64,000 bases of DNA from Microbacterium terregens (GTDB lineage Bacteria; Pseudomonadota; Alphaproteobacteria; Sphingomonadales; Sphingomonadaceae), in contig NZ_BSEX01000006.1 in assembly GCF_027922045.1 (NCBI RefSeq), positions 160,784-224,783 of the forward strand. The letters run 5' to 3'. Under the pieces are notes generated by a model. It did not search any database. It was given only the letters and a program-made list of their open reading frames with translations, and was not told the DNA's origin. The position numbers and the translations under genes are program-made. Below, in pieces: positions 28,429-36,948 of the stretch (its first letter is position 1; every line of letters starts with the position of its first letter).

Positions 28429-29406
28429 GTGACGGTGCGGCGCCTGGGACGGATTGGCAGGCGGCAGGTCGCGGTGACGGCGGTCGCCGCGGCTGCCCTG
28501 GCCTTCTCGCTGCATGCGGGGCGCATCGCGCTCGACCAGCAGCAGCGCGCCGCCGCCCGCCGCATGGCCCTGCCCCCGCGCAGCACGGCGCAGGCGGAGG
28601 CGCCGCCCTTCTCCGGCGCGCTCGCGGCACCGCAGGCGGGCACCACCGGCACCGCGCCGCTGCCGGACCTGCCGATTCCCGCGCTCGCCGCTCTGGAGGG
28701 AGACGGGTCGATCGTGCCCGCCCGGCCCTTTCGCGCGCGCGGCAGCGTGCTCGACCAGGCGCGCGCGCTCGAATGCCTCACGGCCGCAGTCTATTACGAA
28801 GCGGCGAACGAGCCCGACGACGGGCAGCGCGCGGTGGCGCAGGTGGTGCTCAATCGCGTGCGCCATCCCGCCTTCCCGGCAACCGTGTGCGGCGTGGTCT
28901 ACCAGGGATCGGAGCGGCGCGGCTGCCAGTTCAGCTTCGCCTGCGACGGTGCCATGGCCCGGCAGCGCGTCCCCGCCGCCTGGGCACGCGCGCGGCGCGT
29001 CGCGGCACAGGCGCTGAGCGGCGCGGTGTTCGCGCCGGTGGGGCTCGCCACCCACTATCACACCTATGCGGTCACCCCGGCGTGGAACCGCTCGCTGGTG
29101 ATGACGGGCGCGTTCGGGGCGCATTTCTTCCACCGCTGGAAGGGCTGGTGGGGGACCGCCGATGCGTTCAGCGACCGTTACGCGGGGCGCGAGCCCCCGC
29201 CCGGGCCGCACCTGCCCTCGCCGCTCGACCCGCTCCCGCTTCCGGAAACCGCTGCGGGCGCACCTCCGCCCCCGACGCTGCAACCGGGCACCGACGCGCC
29301 CGAAGTGCGCCCCGCACCCACTCCGGCGCCGGCCGCGGCCGAAAACAAGCTGCCGGAATCGACGGTGCTCGACCGGTGGAAGGACTCGGGCAAGCCGTTG
29401 CGCTGA
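28429..29406 (+). CDS. cell wall hydrolase (SleB-like) with Pro-rich tail
   Basis: A 325-residue exported protein. An N-terminal hydrophobic signal (QVAVTAVAAAALAFSLHAG) and a Pro/Ala-rich linker precede the Hydrolase_2 domain from about residue 105. That domain has ALECLTAAVYYEAANEPDDG with the catalytic Glu, then QRAVAQVVLNRVRHPAFPAT and GLATHYHTYAVTPAWN. The family cleaves peptidoglycan; SleB is the spore cortex lytic transglycosylase. The last 90 residues are proline-rich and of unknown role. The start is a GTG at 28429; a second GTG at 28435 is possible. Confidence 0.88.
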   Translation: MTVRRLGRIGRRQVAVTAVAAAALAFSLHAGRIALDQQQRAAARRMALPPRSTAQAEAPPFSGALAAPQAGTTGTAPLPDLPIPALAALEGDGSIVPARPFRARGSVLDQARALECLTAAVYYEAANEPDDGQRAVAQVVLNRVRHPAFPATVCGVVYQGSERRGCQFSFACDGAMARQRVPAAWARARRVAAQALSGAVFAPVGLATHYHTYAVTPAWNRSLVMTGAFGAHFFHRWKGWWGTADAFSDRYAGREPPPGPHLPSPLDPLPLPETAAGAPPPPTLQPGTDAPEVRPAPTPAPAAAENKLPESTVLDRWKDSGKPLR

Positions 29407-29413
29407 AACGAAC

Positions 29414-29441
29414 GACGCCCCGCCGTTGCCGGCGAGGCGTC
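29414..29441. terminator. hairpin between convergent genes
   Basis: A 12-bp stem (GACGCCCCGCCG with CGGCGAGGCGTC, one mismatch) around TTGC. It lies 8 bases after the cell-wall hydrolase stop and 20 before the stop of the convergent gene. There is no T-run. It may serve both strands. Confidence 0.6.
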
Positions 29442-29461
29442 CTGGTTCGTGATCGTCGGGC

Positions 29462-29803
29462 TCAGCGGCGGGGGCCGTGATATCCCTGGCGATCGTGCTT
29501 CTGATACTTGGTGCGTGCCATCAGCCGGTCGAGCCGCTGGTCGAGGTCACGCCGCTCGCCCACCGAGAGGCCGCCGCCGCTGCGGCGATAGCGATTCTCG
29601 AGCTGCGCGATCTGGCGGTACTCGGCGCGGAGGCGAGTGGCCTCGCGGCGATCGAGGCGGCCGCTCCGCACGCCCTGGTCGATGCGCTGCTCGACGGTTG
29701 CCTGGCGCTGGTTGATGTTCTGCCACGGCGCCGCGCTCGCGGCGGTGGGCAGCGCGGTCGCGGCGATCCCCAGGCCCGCGATCATCAGTGCGATCTTCTT
29801 CAT
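29462..29803 (-). CDS. small exported basic protein, unknown function
   Basis: A 113-residue protein with a clear signal peptide cleaved near ASAAPW (residue 25). The mature part is helical and very charged: INQRQATVEQRIDQGVRSGR, LDRREATRLRAEYRQIAQLE and LSVGERRDLDQRLDRLMART. It looks like a coiled-coil periplasmic protein. GAGGAG lies about 10 bases before the start at 29803. No family was recognised. A minus-strand terminator for the upstream gene lies at 29966-30001, so it should have its own promoter in 29804-29965. Confidence 0.75.
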   Translation of the reverse strand: MKKIALMIAGLGIAATALPTAASAAPWQNINQRQATVEQRIDQGVRSGRLDRREATRLRAEYRQIAQLENRYRRSGGGLSVGERRDLDQRLDRLMARTKYQKHDRQGYHGPRR

Positions 29804-29965
29804 GGCTACACTCCTCAAATCCGACCTTCGTCCGGTCGAGAAGCAATTTGGGGCCGCGCCGTCGCTGGATCGTGTCAGCAATAGCGCTTTTGTGTCGCCG
29901 ATTGTCGCAAGTGCGACGGCATCGTTCATCTTCGGCCACCCCGGGTTGGAGCGTTCTGCCTGCAT

Positions 29966-30001
29966 AAAAATCGGGCGGCCCGCCGGAAGACGGACCGCCC
30001 A
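29966..30001 (-). terminator. intrinsic terminator of the 30041-30451 gene
   Basis: On the minus strand, GGGCGGTCC and GGGCCGCCC pair across a roughly 10-base loop (29973-30000) and are followed by GATTTTT. It ends the transcript of the hypothetical gene upstream. Confidence 0.8.
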
Positions 30002-30040
30002 AGGGGGACTGGTCGGGAGGGAACGGAAGTCGTGCGCGTC

Positions 30041-30451
30041 TCAGGCGGCGCGGGTGCGCGTGCTCGCCAGCCGGCCGCGGCCGATGCTGGTCAGCAGCGT
30101 CTCGAATTGATGCGTGCTGAACCCTGCGGAGAAGAAGCGGGCGATCTCGGACTTGGGCAGGTTGTCGCCGCGATGCCAGGCAAGCACCGACAGGCGGCGC
30201 AGCGCCTCCAGCTTGGGATCGGCGAGTGGGAGGCGCGGACGGGCGCCGAACAGCGAGCCCAGCGCCGTCAGGATCGGACCGGGCTGGCGAAGGCTTCCCA
30301 GGCGTTCGTTGCGGGCGATCGCCACGACCGACCATTCGAGCGGCGACAGCCCGGCCTGGACGGGCACCGGATCGGCCTGCGGCACGATGGGAGCCGCCGC
30401 CGCCTTCGCAGCGGCAGCGCCGCCCAACTCGCTGAATGTCAGATACGCCAT
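30041..30451 (-). CDS. hypothetical protein, possible TetR target
   Basis: A 136-residue soluble protein with no recognised family. The start MAYLTFSELGGAAAAKAAAA is followed by a Pro-rich link. A helical part contains AGLSPLEWSVVAIARNERLG and LALRRLSVLAWHRGDNLPKS-like segments, and it ends GFSTHQFETLLTSIGRGRLA. The length and helical pattern would suit a small adaptor or DNA-associated protein, which is speculation. It has its own terminator, and an operator-like dyad overlaps its presumed promoter. It is downstream of a TetR gene on the same strand. Confidence 0.7.
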   Translation of the reverse strand: MAYLTFSELGGAAAAKAAAAPIVPQADPVPVQAGLSPLEWSVVAIARNERLGSLRQPGPILTALGSLFGARPRLPLADPKLEALRRLSVLAWHRGDNLPKSEIARFFSAGFSTHQFETLLTSIGRGRLASTRTRAA

Positions 30452-30510
30452 CGGCCTTCCCTCGGTTCGGATGGGCAGGTCCACGGCGGTGCCGTCGTCA
30501 TGCCCTCTAT

Positions 30511-30571
30511 ACCTACTGACCGGTACAGAAGGCGACTCGAGCCGTCAACGGGATATTTGTACCCGTTGGTA
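30511..30571 (-). promoter_or_regulatory. operator-like dyads and promoter upstream of the hypothetical gene
   Basis: ACCTACTGACCGGTACAG (30511-30528) is an imperfect dyad with an ACCGGT core. TACCCGTTGGTA (30560-30571) is a perfect TACC-N4-GGTA repeat. CAACGGG/CCCGTTG (30546-30568) also pair. A minus-strand TTGACG (30548-30543) with a 17-base spacer would place the -10 element (30525-30520) inside the first dyad. This is what a TetR-type operator would look like. Confidence 0.45.
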
Positions 30572-30592
30572 GTTTTTAGCGAAACCCAGCGT

Positions 30593-31204
30593 TCAGGCGC
30601 TCGGCCACATCGCCAGGCTGGTATCGACCAACGCGTTCAACGCCTCGCTGCTGGCACCCGCGCCCGCCTGCACCGTCATGCCCTGGAGGATGGCCACCAG
30701 ATAGGCGGTAAGACCCTGCGGATCGACGTGCGCGGGCAGGTCCCCCTCTGCCTTGGCGCGCTCGAAACGGGCGACCAGCGCGGCCTGGGAAGAGGCGCGC
30801 CGCTTGAGGACCTCCTCACGGATCGACTCCGCGTCCGCCCCGCAGGCGACCGAGCTGATCACGCCCAGGCAGCCGCGCGGCCCGGAGGTGCTCGCGTGGC
30901 TTTCCACCGCGCCGCGCAACAGCCGCTCGGCGACTTCGCGGGCGGTCGGCGCTTCCAGCGCGACGCTGATATAGCTGAGCTTTTCGCGCTCGTAGAGGTC
31001 GAGCGCCTTGCGGAACAGCGACTCCTTGTTGCCGAAGGCGGCATAGAGGCTCGGGCGCGTGATCCCCATCGCCTCCGTCAGGTCGGACAGCGAAGCGCCC
31101 TCATAGCCCTTGCTCCAGAACACCCGCAGCGCGGCGGCCAAGGCTTCCTCGACATCGAATTCGCGGGGACGACCCCGTCCGGAACAGCAAAGCGCGGCTT
31201 TCAT
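30593..31204 (-). CDS. TetR/AcrR family transcriptional regulator
   Basis: About 203 residues. The helix-turn-helix spans roughly residues 17-62: RPREFDVEEALAAALRVFWS, then YEGASLSDLTEAMGITRPSL and YAAFGNKESLFRKAL. The C-terminal ligand domain includes GPRGCLGVISSVACGADAES. A Cys-Cys pair sits just before the DNA-binding domain (AALCCSGRGR), plus two more cysteines later, so thiol sensing is possible. The start at 31204 has GGGAA upstream; an ATG at 31216 would add four residues. It lies 34 bases downstream of ybbP. A likely operator is at 30511-30571. Confidence 0.88.
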   Translation of the reverse strand: MKAALCCSGRGRPREFDVEEALAAALRVFWSKGYEGASLSDLTEAMGITRPSLYAAFGNKESLFRKALDLYEREKLSYISVALEAPTAREVAERLLRGAVESHASTSGPRGCLGVISSVACGADAESIREEVLKRRASSQAALVARFERAKAEGDLPAHVDPQGLTAYLVAILQGMTVQAGAGASSEALNALVDTSLAMWPSA

Positions 31205-31238
31205 AATTCCCGTCATATAAGCAACTTAGCGCCCACCG

Positions 31239-33752
31239 CTAGAGCTGACGCAAGGCGCGTGCCGGGCGAATGCCCAGGATCGGAAGCGCGCCCAGGATGC
31301 CGATGACCAGCGTCACCCCCGCCCCGACCGCAAGCGTTCCCAACACCGTCGGATAGTCCGGCAGCCATTCGAACGCGAACACCTCCACCACCACGTACCA
31401 GGCACCCACCAGCCCGAGCGCCAGCGCCAGGGCCGCGATGGCAGCACTCAGCAACGCATATTCGAGCGCCTGCACCGCCAGCACCTGCGCCCGCGTGGCG
31501 CCCAGCGTCTTCAGGATCACGCCGTCATAGGTGCGTGCCTCCCGCGCCGCTGCGATGGCGCCGATCAGCACGGCAATGCCCGCAAGGATCGCGACGGAGG
31601 CCGCCGCGGCGATGGCGGTCGCCATCTGGCTGACGATCGTGCGCACCTGCTCCACGACGCCGCGCACCTCCACCACCGAGACCGAGGGAAAGCGCGGCAG
31701 CAGTGCGCGAGTGACCGCGCCCTCCTGCCCCTTCGCCAGGTCGATCGTGGCGGCCAGGTTGTGCGGCACGTCGGAGATGGCGTTGGGGCTGAACACCATC
31801 ACGAAGTTGAAGCCCAGGCTGTCCCAGTGGATGCGGCGGAAGGAGGCGACGCGCGCCTCCCGCTCGACGCCGAGCACCGAATAGCGGATCGGGTCGCCGA
31901 TCTTGAGGTCCAGGGCCCGCGCGAGATCGACGTCGAGCGACACCAGCGGCGGGCCGGCATAGCCGGCCGGCCACCATTTGCCCTCCAACAGTTCGTTGCC
32001 CTCCGGAAGCGTCTCCGAATAGGTTAGGCCGCGCTCGCCCCGCAGCGCCCAGGCACCTTCCGGCAGGGTCTCGAGGTCGGCGACGCGCGTCTCGGCATAG
32101 GCGGTGATCGTGCCGCGCATCAGCGGGACCATCCGCAGCTCTGCCCGGGGCGCAACGCCGGTGACGGTGCGGCGGAAGAGATCGACCTGGTCGCGGGGCA
32201 CGTCGAGAGCGAACAGCGCCGGCGCCTTTTGCGGGATCGTCTCGCGGATGTTCGCGTCGATGCTGGTGCGGATCGCGGCCAGCAGCACGAACAGCGTGAG
32301 GCCGAGCCCCAGCGCCACCACCAGCGTGACCGTACGCGCGCCCGGCCGGTGGAGCCCGGTGAGCGCCAGCCGCAGCAGCGGGCCACGGGGCCGCGGCAAG
32401 CGCGCGGCAAGCCAGCGCACCCCCCAGCCGAAGCCCGCGAGCAGCAGCAGCGTGCCGGCGATGGTGGCGAGGAAGCTGGCGGTGAACCACGGCTGCTCGG
32501 CAGTGGCGACCGCGATCGCGACCACCAGGAGCCCCGCCCCGCTCGTCCACGGCAGCACGCGCCGCCAGGGCGCGCGCCGCAGATCGAGGCTGCCGCGCAG
32601 CAGGCCCGCGGCGGGAACGGCGCCCGCCCGCACCAGCGGCGGCGCGGTGAAGGCGAGCGCGGTCAGCAGGCCGTAGCCGGCGGCGAGCGCCAGCGGTGCC
32701 GGATGGATCGCGAGCTCCGGCGCCACCGGCAGCACGTCGCCCGCGACCCACAGGATCAGCGGCACGGCGGCGATGCCCGCCACCAACCCCAGCAGGATGC
32801 CGACGCCCGCGACCACCGCGACCTGAAGCAGGTACACGCGCGCGATGCCTCCCGAGGCCGCGCCCAGCACCTTCAACGCGGCGATGCTGCCGCGGCGGGT
32901 CGCCAGATAGGAGCCCACGCCATTGCCGACGCCGATCCCGGCGATGGCCAGCGCGGCAAGCCCCACCAGCACCAGGAACTGGCCCATGCGGTCCAGGAAG
33001 CGCGCGGCCCCCGGCGACGCACGGTCGCGGGTCTTGGCCTCCCACCCGCCGTCGGGAAAGGCTGCCTTGATCGCCTCCGCCGCCGCGTCCGGCGCGCGAT
33101 CGGCGGGCAGCGCGATCCGGTACTTGGTCTCATAGAGGCTGCCCGGCTGGATCAGGCCGGTGCGGGCGACACCCTCCAGCGAGACGATCGCGACGGGGCC
33201 GAGGGTGAACCCCTCCCCCAGCCGGTCGGGCTCGTCGGCGATGATGCCGGCGATGGTGAAGCGGGCGCTTCCCAGGCGCAGCTGCTGCCCCACGCCGACG
33301 CGCAACCGCTCCGCAAGGCCGGGGGCGATCCAGACGCGCGTCGGATCGGCGGGATGGGCGATGCTGCCATCGGCGAGGCGCAGGGTGCCGTAGAGCGGGT
33401 AGTTGCGATCCACCGCCTTGAGCGTCACGGGAACCGTCTGGGGGCTCTCGGCACCGCCATCTCGCACGGCCATCGCCTGCATGCCGGTGGTCTCGGAAAC
33501 CCTGCCGAGCCGGGCAAAGGCTGCGCGCTCCGCGTCGGTCGCAGCACGCTGCGAGGTGGCGAACTCGATGTCGCCGCCCAGGATCGCCGCGCCGCGCGCC
33601 TTGAGCTCGCCGTCGATCGCCGCCGACAGGCTGCCGATCGCCGCCAGTGCCCCAACGCCCAGGAACATGCACACCAGCAGCAGCCGCAAGCCGCGGAACC
33701 GCCCGTGCAGTTCCCGCCGTGCAAGCCGCCAGGCCAGCCGCCACTCGTTCAC
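31239..33752 (-). CDS. ybbP: ABC transporter permease, YbbP-like (two FtsX domains)
   Basis: An 837-residue inner-membrane protein with about ten transmembrane segments in the YbbP layout: one helix (RLLLVCMFLGVGALAAIGSL), a large periplasmic region to about 240, two clusters of helices, a second periplasmic region, and three final helices. The last part AIAAAASVAILAGIAVLIGA, ARTYDGVILKTLGATRAQVL is the FtsX core. The start overlaps the ATPase stop (ATGA). The ybbA-ybbP pair next to a tesA-type esterase matches the E. coli locus. The family is of the MacB mechanotransmission type; its cargo is unknown. Confidence 0.88.
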   Translation of the reverse strand: MNEWRLAWRLARRELHGRFRGLRLLLVCMFLGVGALAAIGSLSAAIDGELKARGAAILGGDIEFATSQRAATDAERAAFARLGRVSETTGMQAMAVRDGGAESPQTVPVTLKAVDRNYPLYGTLRLADGSIAHPADPTRVWIAPGLAERLRVGVGQQLRLGSARFTIAGIIADEPDRLGEGFTLGPVAIVSLEGVARTGLIQPGSLYETKYRIALPADRAPDAAAEAIKAAFPDGGWEAKTRDRASPGAARFLDRMGQFLVLVGLAALAIAGIGVGNGVGSYLATRRGSIAALKVLGAASGGIARVYLLQVAVVAGVGILLGLVAGIAAVPLILWVAGDVLPVAPELAIHPAPLALAAGYGLLTALAFTAPPLVRAGAVPAAGLLRGSLDLRRAPWRRVLPWTSGAGLLVVAIAVATAEQPWFTASFLATIAGTLLLLAGFGWGVRWLAARLPRPRGPLLRLALTGLHRPGARTVTLVVALGLGLTLFVLLAAIRTSIDANIRETIPQKAPALFALDVPRDQVDLFRRTVTGVAPRAELRMVPLMRGTITAYAETRVADLETLPEGAWALRGERGLTYSETLPEGNELLEGKWWPAGYAGPPLVSLDVDLARALDLKIGDPIRYSVLGVEREARVASFRRIHWDSLGFNFVMVFSPNAISDVPHNLAATIDLAKGQEGAVTRALLPRFPSVSVVEVRGVVEQVRTIVSQMATAIAAAASVAILAGIAVLIGAIAAAREARTYDGVILKTLGATRAQVLAVQALEYALLSAAIAALALALGLVGAWYVVVEVFAFEWLPDYPTVLGTLAVGAGVTLVIGILGALPILGIRPARALRQL

Positions 33753-34462
33753 TTAGTCTCGTCCCGCACGATCCGTCCGTCGGCGAGGGAGACGATGCGG
33801 TCGCAGCGCTCGGCAAGCGCGGGATCATGGGTGATGACGACCAGTGTGGCGCCGGTGGCGGCGCGTCGCTCGAACAACAGGTCCATGATCGCAGCGCCGG
33901 TAGCGGCATCGAGGTTGCCGGTCGGCTCGTCGGCGAACACGATCTCCGGCCGGCCGGCGAGCGCGCGGGCGATGGCGACACGCTGCTGCTCGCCACCCGA
34001 AAGCTGCGCGGGATAATGGCTGAGGCGATGGCCGAGCCCGACCGCCTGCAGTTCCGCCTCGGCGCGCGCGAACGCATCCGTGTCGCCGGCCAGTTCCATC
34101 GGCACGGCGACATTCTCCAGCGCGGTCATGGTGGGCAGCAGGTGGAATGCCTGGAGCACGATTCCGATGCGCCCGCGCCGTGCCCTTGCCAGCGCATCCT
34201 CGTCGAGCGCGCCGAAGTCGAGGCCGGCCACGTGCACGCTGCCGCCCGTCGCCCGCTCCAATCCGGAAAGCACCGCCATCAGCGACGACTTGCCCGAGCC
34301 CGATGCGCCCAGCAGCGCCAGACTGGTGCCACGCGCCACCGAAAGGGTGATCCCGCGCAGGATCGGCGTGGCGGCGTCGCCGTTGCCGAGGGTCAAGGTG
34401 ACATCACGCGCGGCGATCACCATATCGCCGTGGTTCGTTTCGGGCATGTCGGAGGATCGCAT
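33749..34462 (-). CDS. ybbA: ABC transporter ATP-binding protein, YbbA-like
   Basis: A 237-residue ATPase of the LolD/MacB class. It has Walker A LLGASGSGKSS, Q-loop VLQAFHLLPTMTALENV, signature LSGGEQQRVAIARALA and Walker B IVFADEPTGNLD, with the H-loop in VVITHDPALAERC. The longest sensible start is 34462, which overlaps the TTG start of the divergent esterase by one base. A shorter start at 34447 is equally possible because neither has a good ribosome site. It couples to YbbP by a 4-base overlap. Confidence 0.92.
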   Translation of the reverse strand: MRSSDMPETNHGDMVIAARDVTLTLGNGDAATPILRGITLSVARGTSLALLGASGSGKSSLMAVLSGLERATGGSVHVAGLDFGALDEDALARARRGRIGIVLQAFHLLPTMTALENVAVPMELAGDTDAFARAEAELQAVGLGHRLSHYPAQLSGGEQQRVAIARALAGRPEIVFADEPTGNLDAATGAAIMDLLFERRAATGATLVVITHDPALAERCDRIVSLADGRIVRDETK

Positions 34463-35196
34463 TGGAGGATGGTAGCTTTCGTTATGGAGCGGGTACGCTG
34501 CTTCTCCAAGCCTTGCTGCTCGCAGGCTGCGATGATCGAGGGGCGCGAGAGGTCCCGGCCGACCAGGCGAACGTGCCGGTGAATGGGGCGCAGGCGGCCG
34601 CGGCACCCGCGGCGAGCGTGCCCCAGGGTCCCGAGCGGCTGGTGCTGGCGTTCGGCGACAGCCTCTACGCGGGCTACGGCCTGGCGCGCGGGCAGAGCTT
34701 CCCGGACGGCTTGCAGACGGCGCTACGCGGCGCCGGCATCAACGCGACGGTGGTGAACGCGGGCGTCTCGGGCGACACGACCGCGGCGGGGCGGCAGCGG
34801 CTCGTCTTCTCGCTCGATAATCTGAAGCGCACGCCGGACCTGGTGGTGCTGGGCCTGGGCGGCAACGACGTGCTGCGCCAGATCCCGCCGGCCACCACGC
34901 GCGATAACCTGAAAGCGATGCTGGACGAGCTGAAGCGCCGCAAGATCCCGGTGGTGCTCACCGGTATGATGGCGCCGCCGAACCTGGGCGCGGACTATGC
35001 AGGCGCATTCAACCGCATCTTCCCGGAGTTAGCCGAGGAGTATGACGCGGTGCTCTACCCGTTCGTGCTGAACGGCGTGATCGGCAACCCCGCACTGATG
35101 CAGGCCGACCGGGTGCATCCGAACGCCAAGGGCGTGCAGCAGATGGTCACGCGCATTGCGCCGGTGGTGACGGAGCGGCTGCAAAGGCTGGAGTAG
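34462..35196 (+). CDS. tesA: arylesterase/thioesterase TesA-like, predicted lipoprotein
   Basis: A 244-residue SGNH hydrolase. The signal sequence ends in LLLAGC, a lipobox near residue 23. A linker to about residue 55 follows, then the catalytic blocks: GDSLYAGYGLARG with the nucleophile Ser, VVLGLGGNDVLRQIPP and DRVHPNAKGVQQMV with the Asp-His pair. It acts on short acyl or aryl esters, perhaps thioesters, in the envelope. The start is a TTG with GGAGGA 5 bases upstream (34451-34456). It diverges from ybbA, as tesA does in E. coli. Confidence 0.9.
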   Translation: MEDGSFRYGAGTLLLQALLLAGCDDRGAREVPADQANVPVNGAQAAAAPAASVPQGPERLVLAFGDSLYAGYGLARGQSFPDGLQTALRGAGINATVVNAGVSGDTTAAGRQRLVFSLDNLKRTPDLVVLGLGGNDVLRQIPPATTRDNLKAMLDELKRRKIPVVLTGMMAPPNLGADYAGAFNRIFPELAEEYDAVLYPFVLNGVIGNPALMQADRVHPNAKGVQQMVTRIAPVVTERLQRLE

Positions 35197-35323
35197 GGCG
35201 GGACATGTAACGGGGTCGGGCGCCGCGCCCGTTGCGGGCGTTCGGCGAATGGTGCAGCATCCTCAAACCTCGGGAGCACTCGACGCAGCGGCAACGCGGT
35301 TTCCGATCACCAAGGGGAGGCAC

Positions 35324-35941
35324 ATGCGAACACGGCGGCTGATCCTGATCCTCGCCTGCGTGACGCTGAGTTCCGGCGCGGCCGACGCCGGGCAGTTCGA
35401 CCCTCCGGACCCTCGAGTATTCGCCCGCGCGGAAGATCAGGAACGCGCACGCCTGCTCACGAAGCCGTGCACGCAAGCGGATGTGGGGCATGGATGCTAT
35501 CGCTACGCTGGCCATGCGTTGCGGGAGTACCCCTGCGCCTACCACATCGACGCGGGGACGATCGGATCAATCCCGACGGACCAATGCTACAAGATGGAGC
35601 CCCCCCGGCGCTACCGAGGCGTTTGGGTCGATGCGTTCGAGGGGCAAGCCTTCATACCGGAAGGATCCACCCCGCCCGAATGGCCACGCGCCGATCCGAA
35701 ATCCGCCGGATGGCGGCAGCAATTCGAACGAGCCCGGGCGGCGACGATCTGGCTCGACATGAGCCGTGTTTATGTGGACGGCGAGCATCGTCCACGCGGG
35801 CGGAAATGGATCATCGAATTCGTCGGCCGAAAAACAATGTATCCGGGAGAATACGGCCACATGGGCCTATCGGGGCATGAGATCATTGTTGATCGCGTGC
35901 TTTTCCTGAAGGCGTGTTCCGGGGCGGACGTTTGCGGATGA
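35324..35941 (+). CDS. exported hypothetical protein
   Basis: A 205-residue protein with a signal peptide (RRLILILACVTLSSGAADAG). The mature part has six cysteines (for example KPCTQADVGHGCYRYAGHAL, REYPCAYHIDA, TDQCYKM and KACSGADVCG), so it probably forms disulfides in the periplasm. It contains WIIEFVGRKTMYPGEYGHMG, followed by GLSGHEIIVDRVLF. No family was recognised. AGGGGAGG lies 4-11 bases before the start. The codon choice and GC content are a little lower than in its neighbours, a weak hint of transfer. Confidence 0.75.
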   Translation: MRTRRLILILACVTLSSGAADAGQFDPPDPRVFARAEDQERARLLTKPCTQADVGHGCYRYAGHALREYPCAYHIDAGTIGSIPTDQCYKMEPPRRYRGVWVDAFEGQAFIPEGSTPPEWPRADPKSAGWRQQFERARAATIWLDMSRVYVDGEHRPRGRKWIIEFVGRKTMYPGEYGHMGLSGHEIIVDRVLFLKACSGADVCG

Positions 35942-35980
35942 AATCCACACGACCGCACCCCACTGGTTTCCGACGCGCAG

Positions 35981-36062
35981 CCGTGCTCCTGCGCAGGCAG
36001 GAGCCCAGAGCTACGAACGACCGCGCCTGAAACCCTGGGCTCCTGCTTCCGCAGGAGCACGG
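35981..36062. repeat. intergenic palindromic repeat, family 1, copy B
   Basis: An 82-bp imperfect palindrome. The arms CCGTGCTCCTGCGCAGGCAG (from 35981) and CTTCCGCAGGAGCACGG (to 36062) are inverted and enclose CCCAGAG and CCCTGGG. The right half matches copies A and C almost base for base. It lies between the exported hypothetical protein and the 3' end of the suf operon. Confidence 0.88.
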
Positions 36063-36109
36063 GCGGTCCTGCAAGCTAAGCGCCCCTCTCCAGGCGAGGG
36101 AGCGCCGCC

Positions 36110-36463
36110 TCAAACCGTGAAGCTCTCCCCGCAGCCGCAGGCGCCCTTGGCGTTGGGGTTGTTGAACACGAAGCCGGCGGTGAAATCGTCCTCCACCCAG
36201 TCCATGGTCGAGCCGACTAGGTAGAGGATCGAGCCGCCGTCCACGAACAGCGTGCCGATTGGCGTGTCGATGCGCTCGTCGAACGGCTTGGCCTCGGTGA
36301 CATAGTCGACGGAGTAGGCGAGGCCCGAACAGCCGCGGCGCGGGGTCGAGAGCTTGACGCCGATCGCGCCCTCGGGCGCCTTGGCCATCAGGTCGGCGAT
36401 GCGCTGCTCGGCCGACGGGGTCAGCGTCAGCGCGGCGGGACGGGGGCGAAGGGTGGTGGCCAT
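36110..36463 (-). CDS. sufA: Fe-S cluster assembly A-type carrier SufA
   Basis: A 117-residue carrier that passes [2Fe-2S] or [4Fe-4S] clusters to apoproteins. The three conserved cysteines are present: RRGCSGLAYSVDY near residue 45 and the C-terminal GACGCGESFTV. The start at 36463 is chosen because the family begins just before LTLTPSAEQRIADLM; the frame is open to 36544 but only overlaps sufT. It is the last gene of the suf operon, 14 bases after sufT. Confidence 0.93.
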   Translation of the reverse strand: MATTLRPRPAALTLTPSAEQRIADLMAKAPEGAIGVKLSTPRRGCSGLAYSVDYVTEAKPFDERIDTPIGTLFVDGGSILYLVGSTMDWVEDDFTAGFVFNNPNAKGACGCGESFTV

Positions 36464-36477
36464 GTCTCGTTCCTCCC

Positions 36478-36948
36478 TTACAACATGCCGAGTTCGAGCT
36501 TGGCCTCGTCGGACATCTTCTGCGGGTCCCAGGGCGGATCCCACACCAGGTTCACCTCGGCCGTGGCGACGCCCGGCACCGCGCCGACGCGCAACTCGAC
36601 TTCGCCCGGCATCGATTCCGCGACCGGGCAGTGCGGCGTCGTCAGCGTCATGGTGACGGCGACATGGCCACCCTCGGTCACGTCGACGCCATAGATCAGC
36701 CCCAGGTCATAGAGATTGACCGGGATCTCGGGGTCATAGATCTCCTTCAGCGCCGCGATGACGCCGTCGTAGATTTCGCCGCCCGGCTCGCCGGCCGACA
36801 CCGGCTCCGGCTTCTGCGCCAGGAAACCTTCCAGATAGTCGCGACGGCGCGGCTCCGCTGCCGCATCGACCACCTCGTCCACGCGTGCCTTGCGCGGCGC
36901 GTCCACCGTGTCGACTTCTTCCACCGCGATCCTACGTGTCTCGTCCAT
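36478..36948 (-). CDS. sufT: SUF system Fe-S maturation protein (MIP18/DUF59 family)
   Basis: A 156-residue protein. The N-terminal 55 residues are charged and probably flexible. The DUF59 domain contains ALKEIYDPEIPVNLYDLGLI with the DPEIP motif, then VTMTLTTPHCPVAESMPGEV with a conserved Cys, and a C-terminal VNLVWDPPWDPQKMSDEAKL. The family (SufT, PaaD-like) helps mature Fe-S proteins, and its mechanism is not settled. The start codon shares a base with the sufS stop (TAATG), which couples translation. Confidence 0.9.
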   Translation of the reverse strand: MDETRRIAVEEVDTVDAPRKARVDEVVDAAAEPRRRDYLEGFLAQKPEPVSAGEPGGEIYDGVIAALKEIYDPEIPVNLYDLGLIYGVDVTEGGHVAVTMTLTTPHCPVAESMPGEVELRVGAVPGVATAEVNLVWDPPWDPQKMSDEAKLELGML

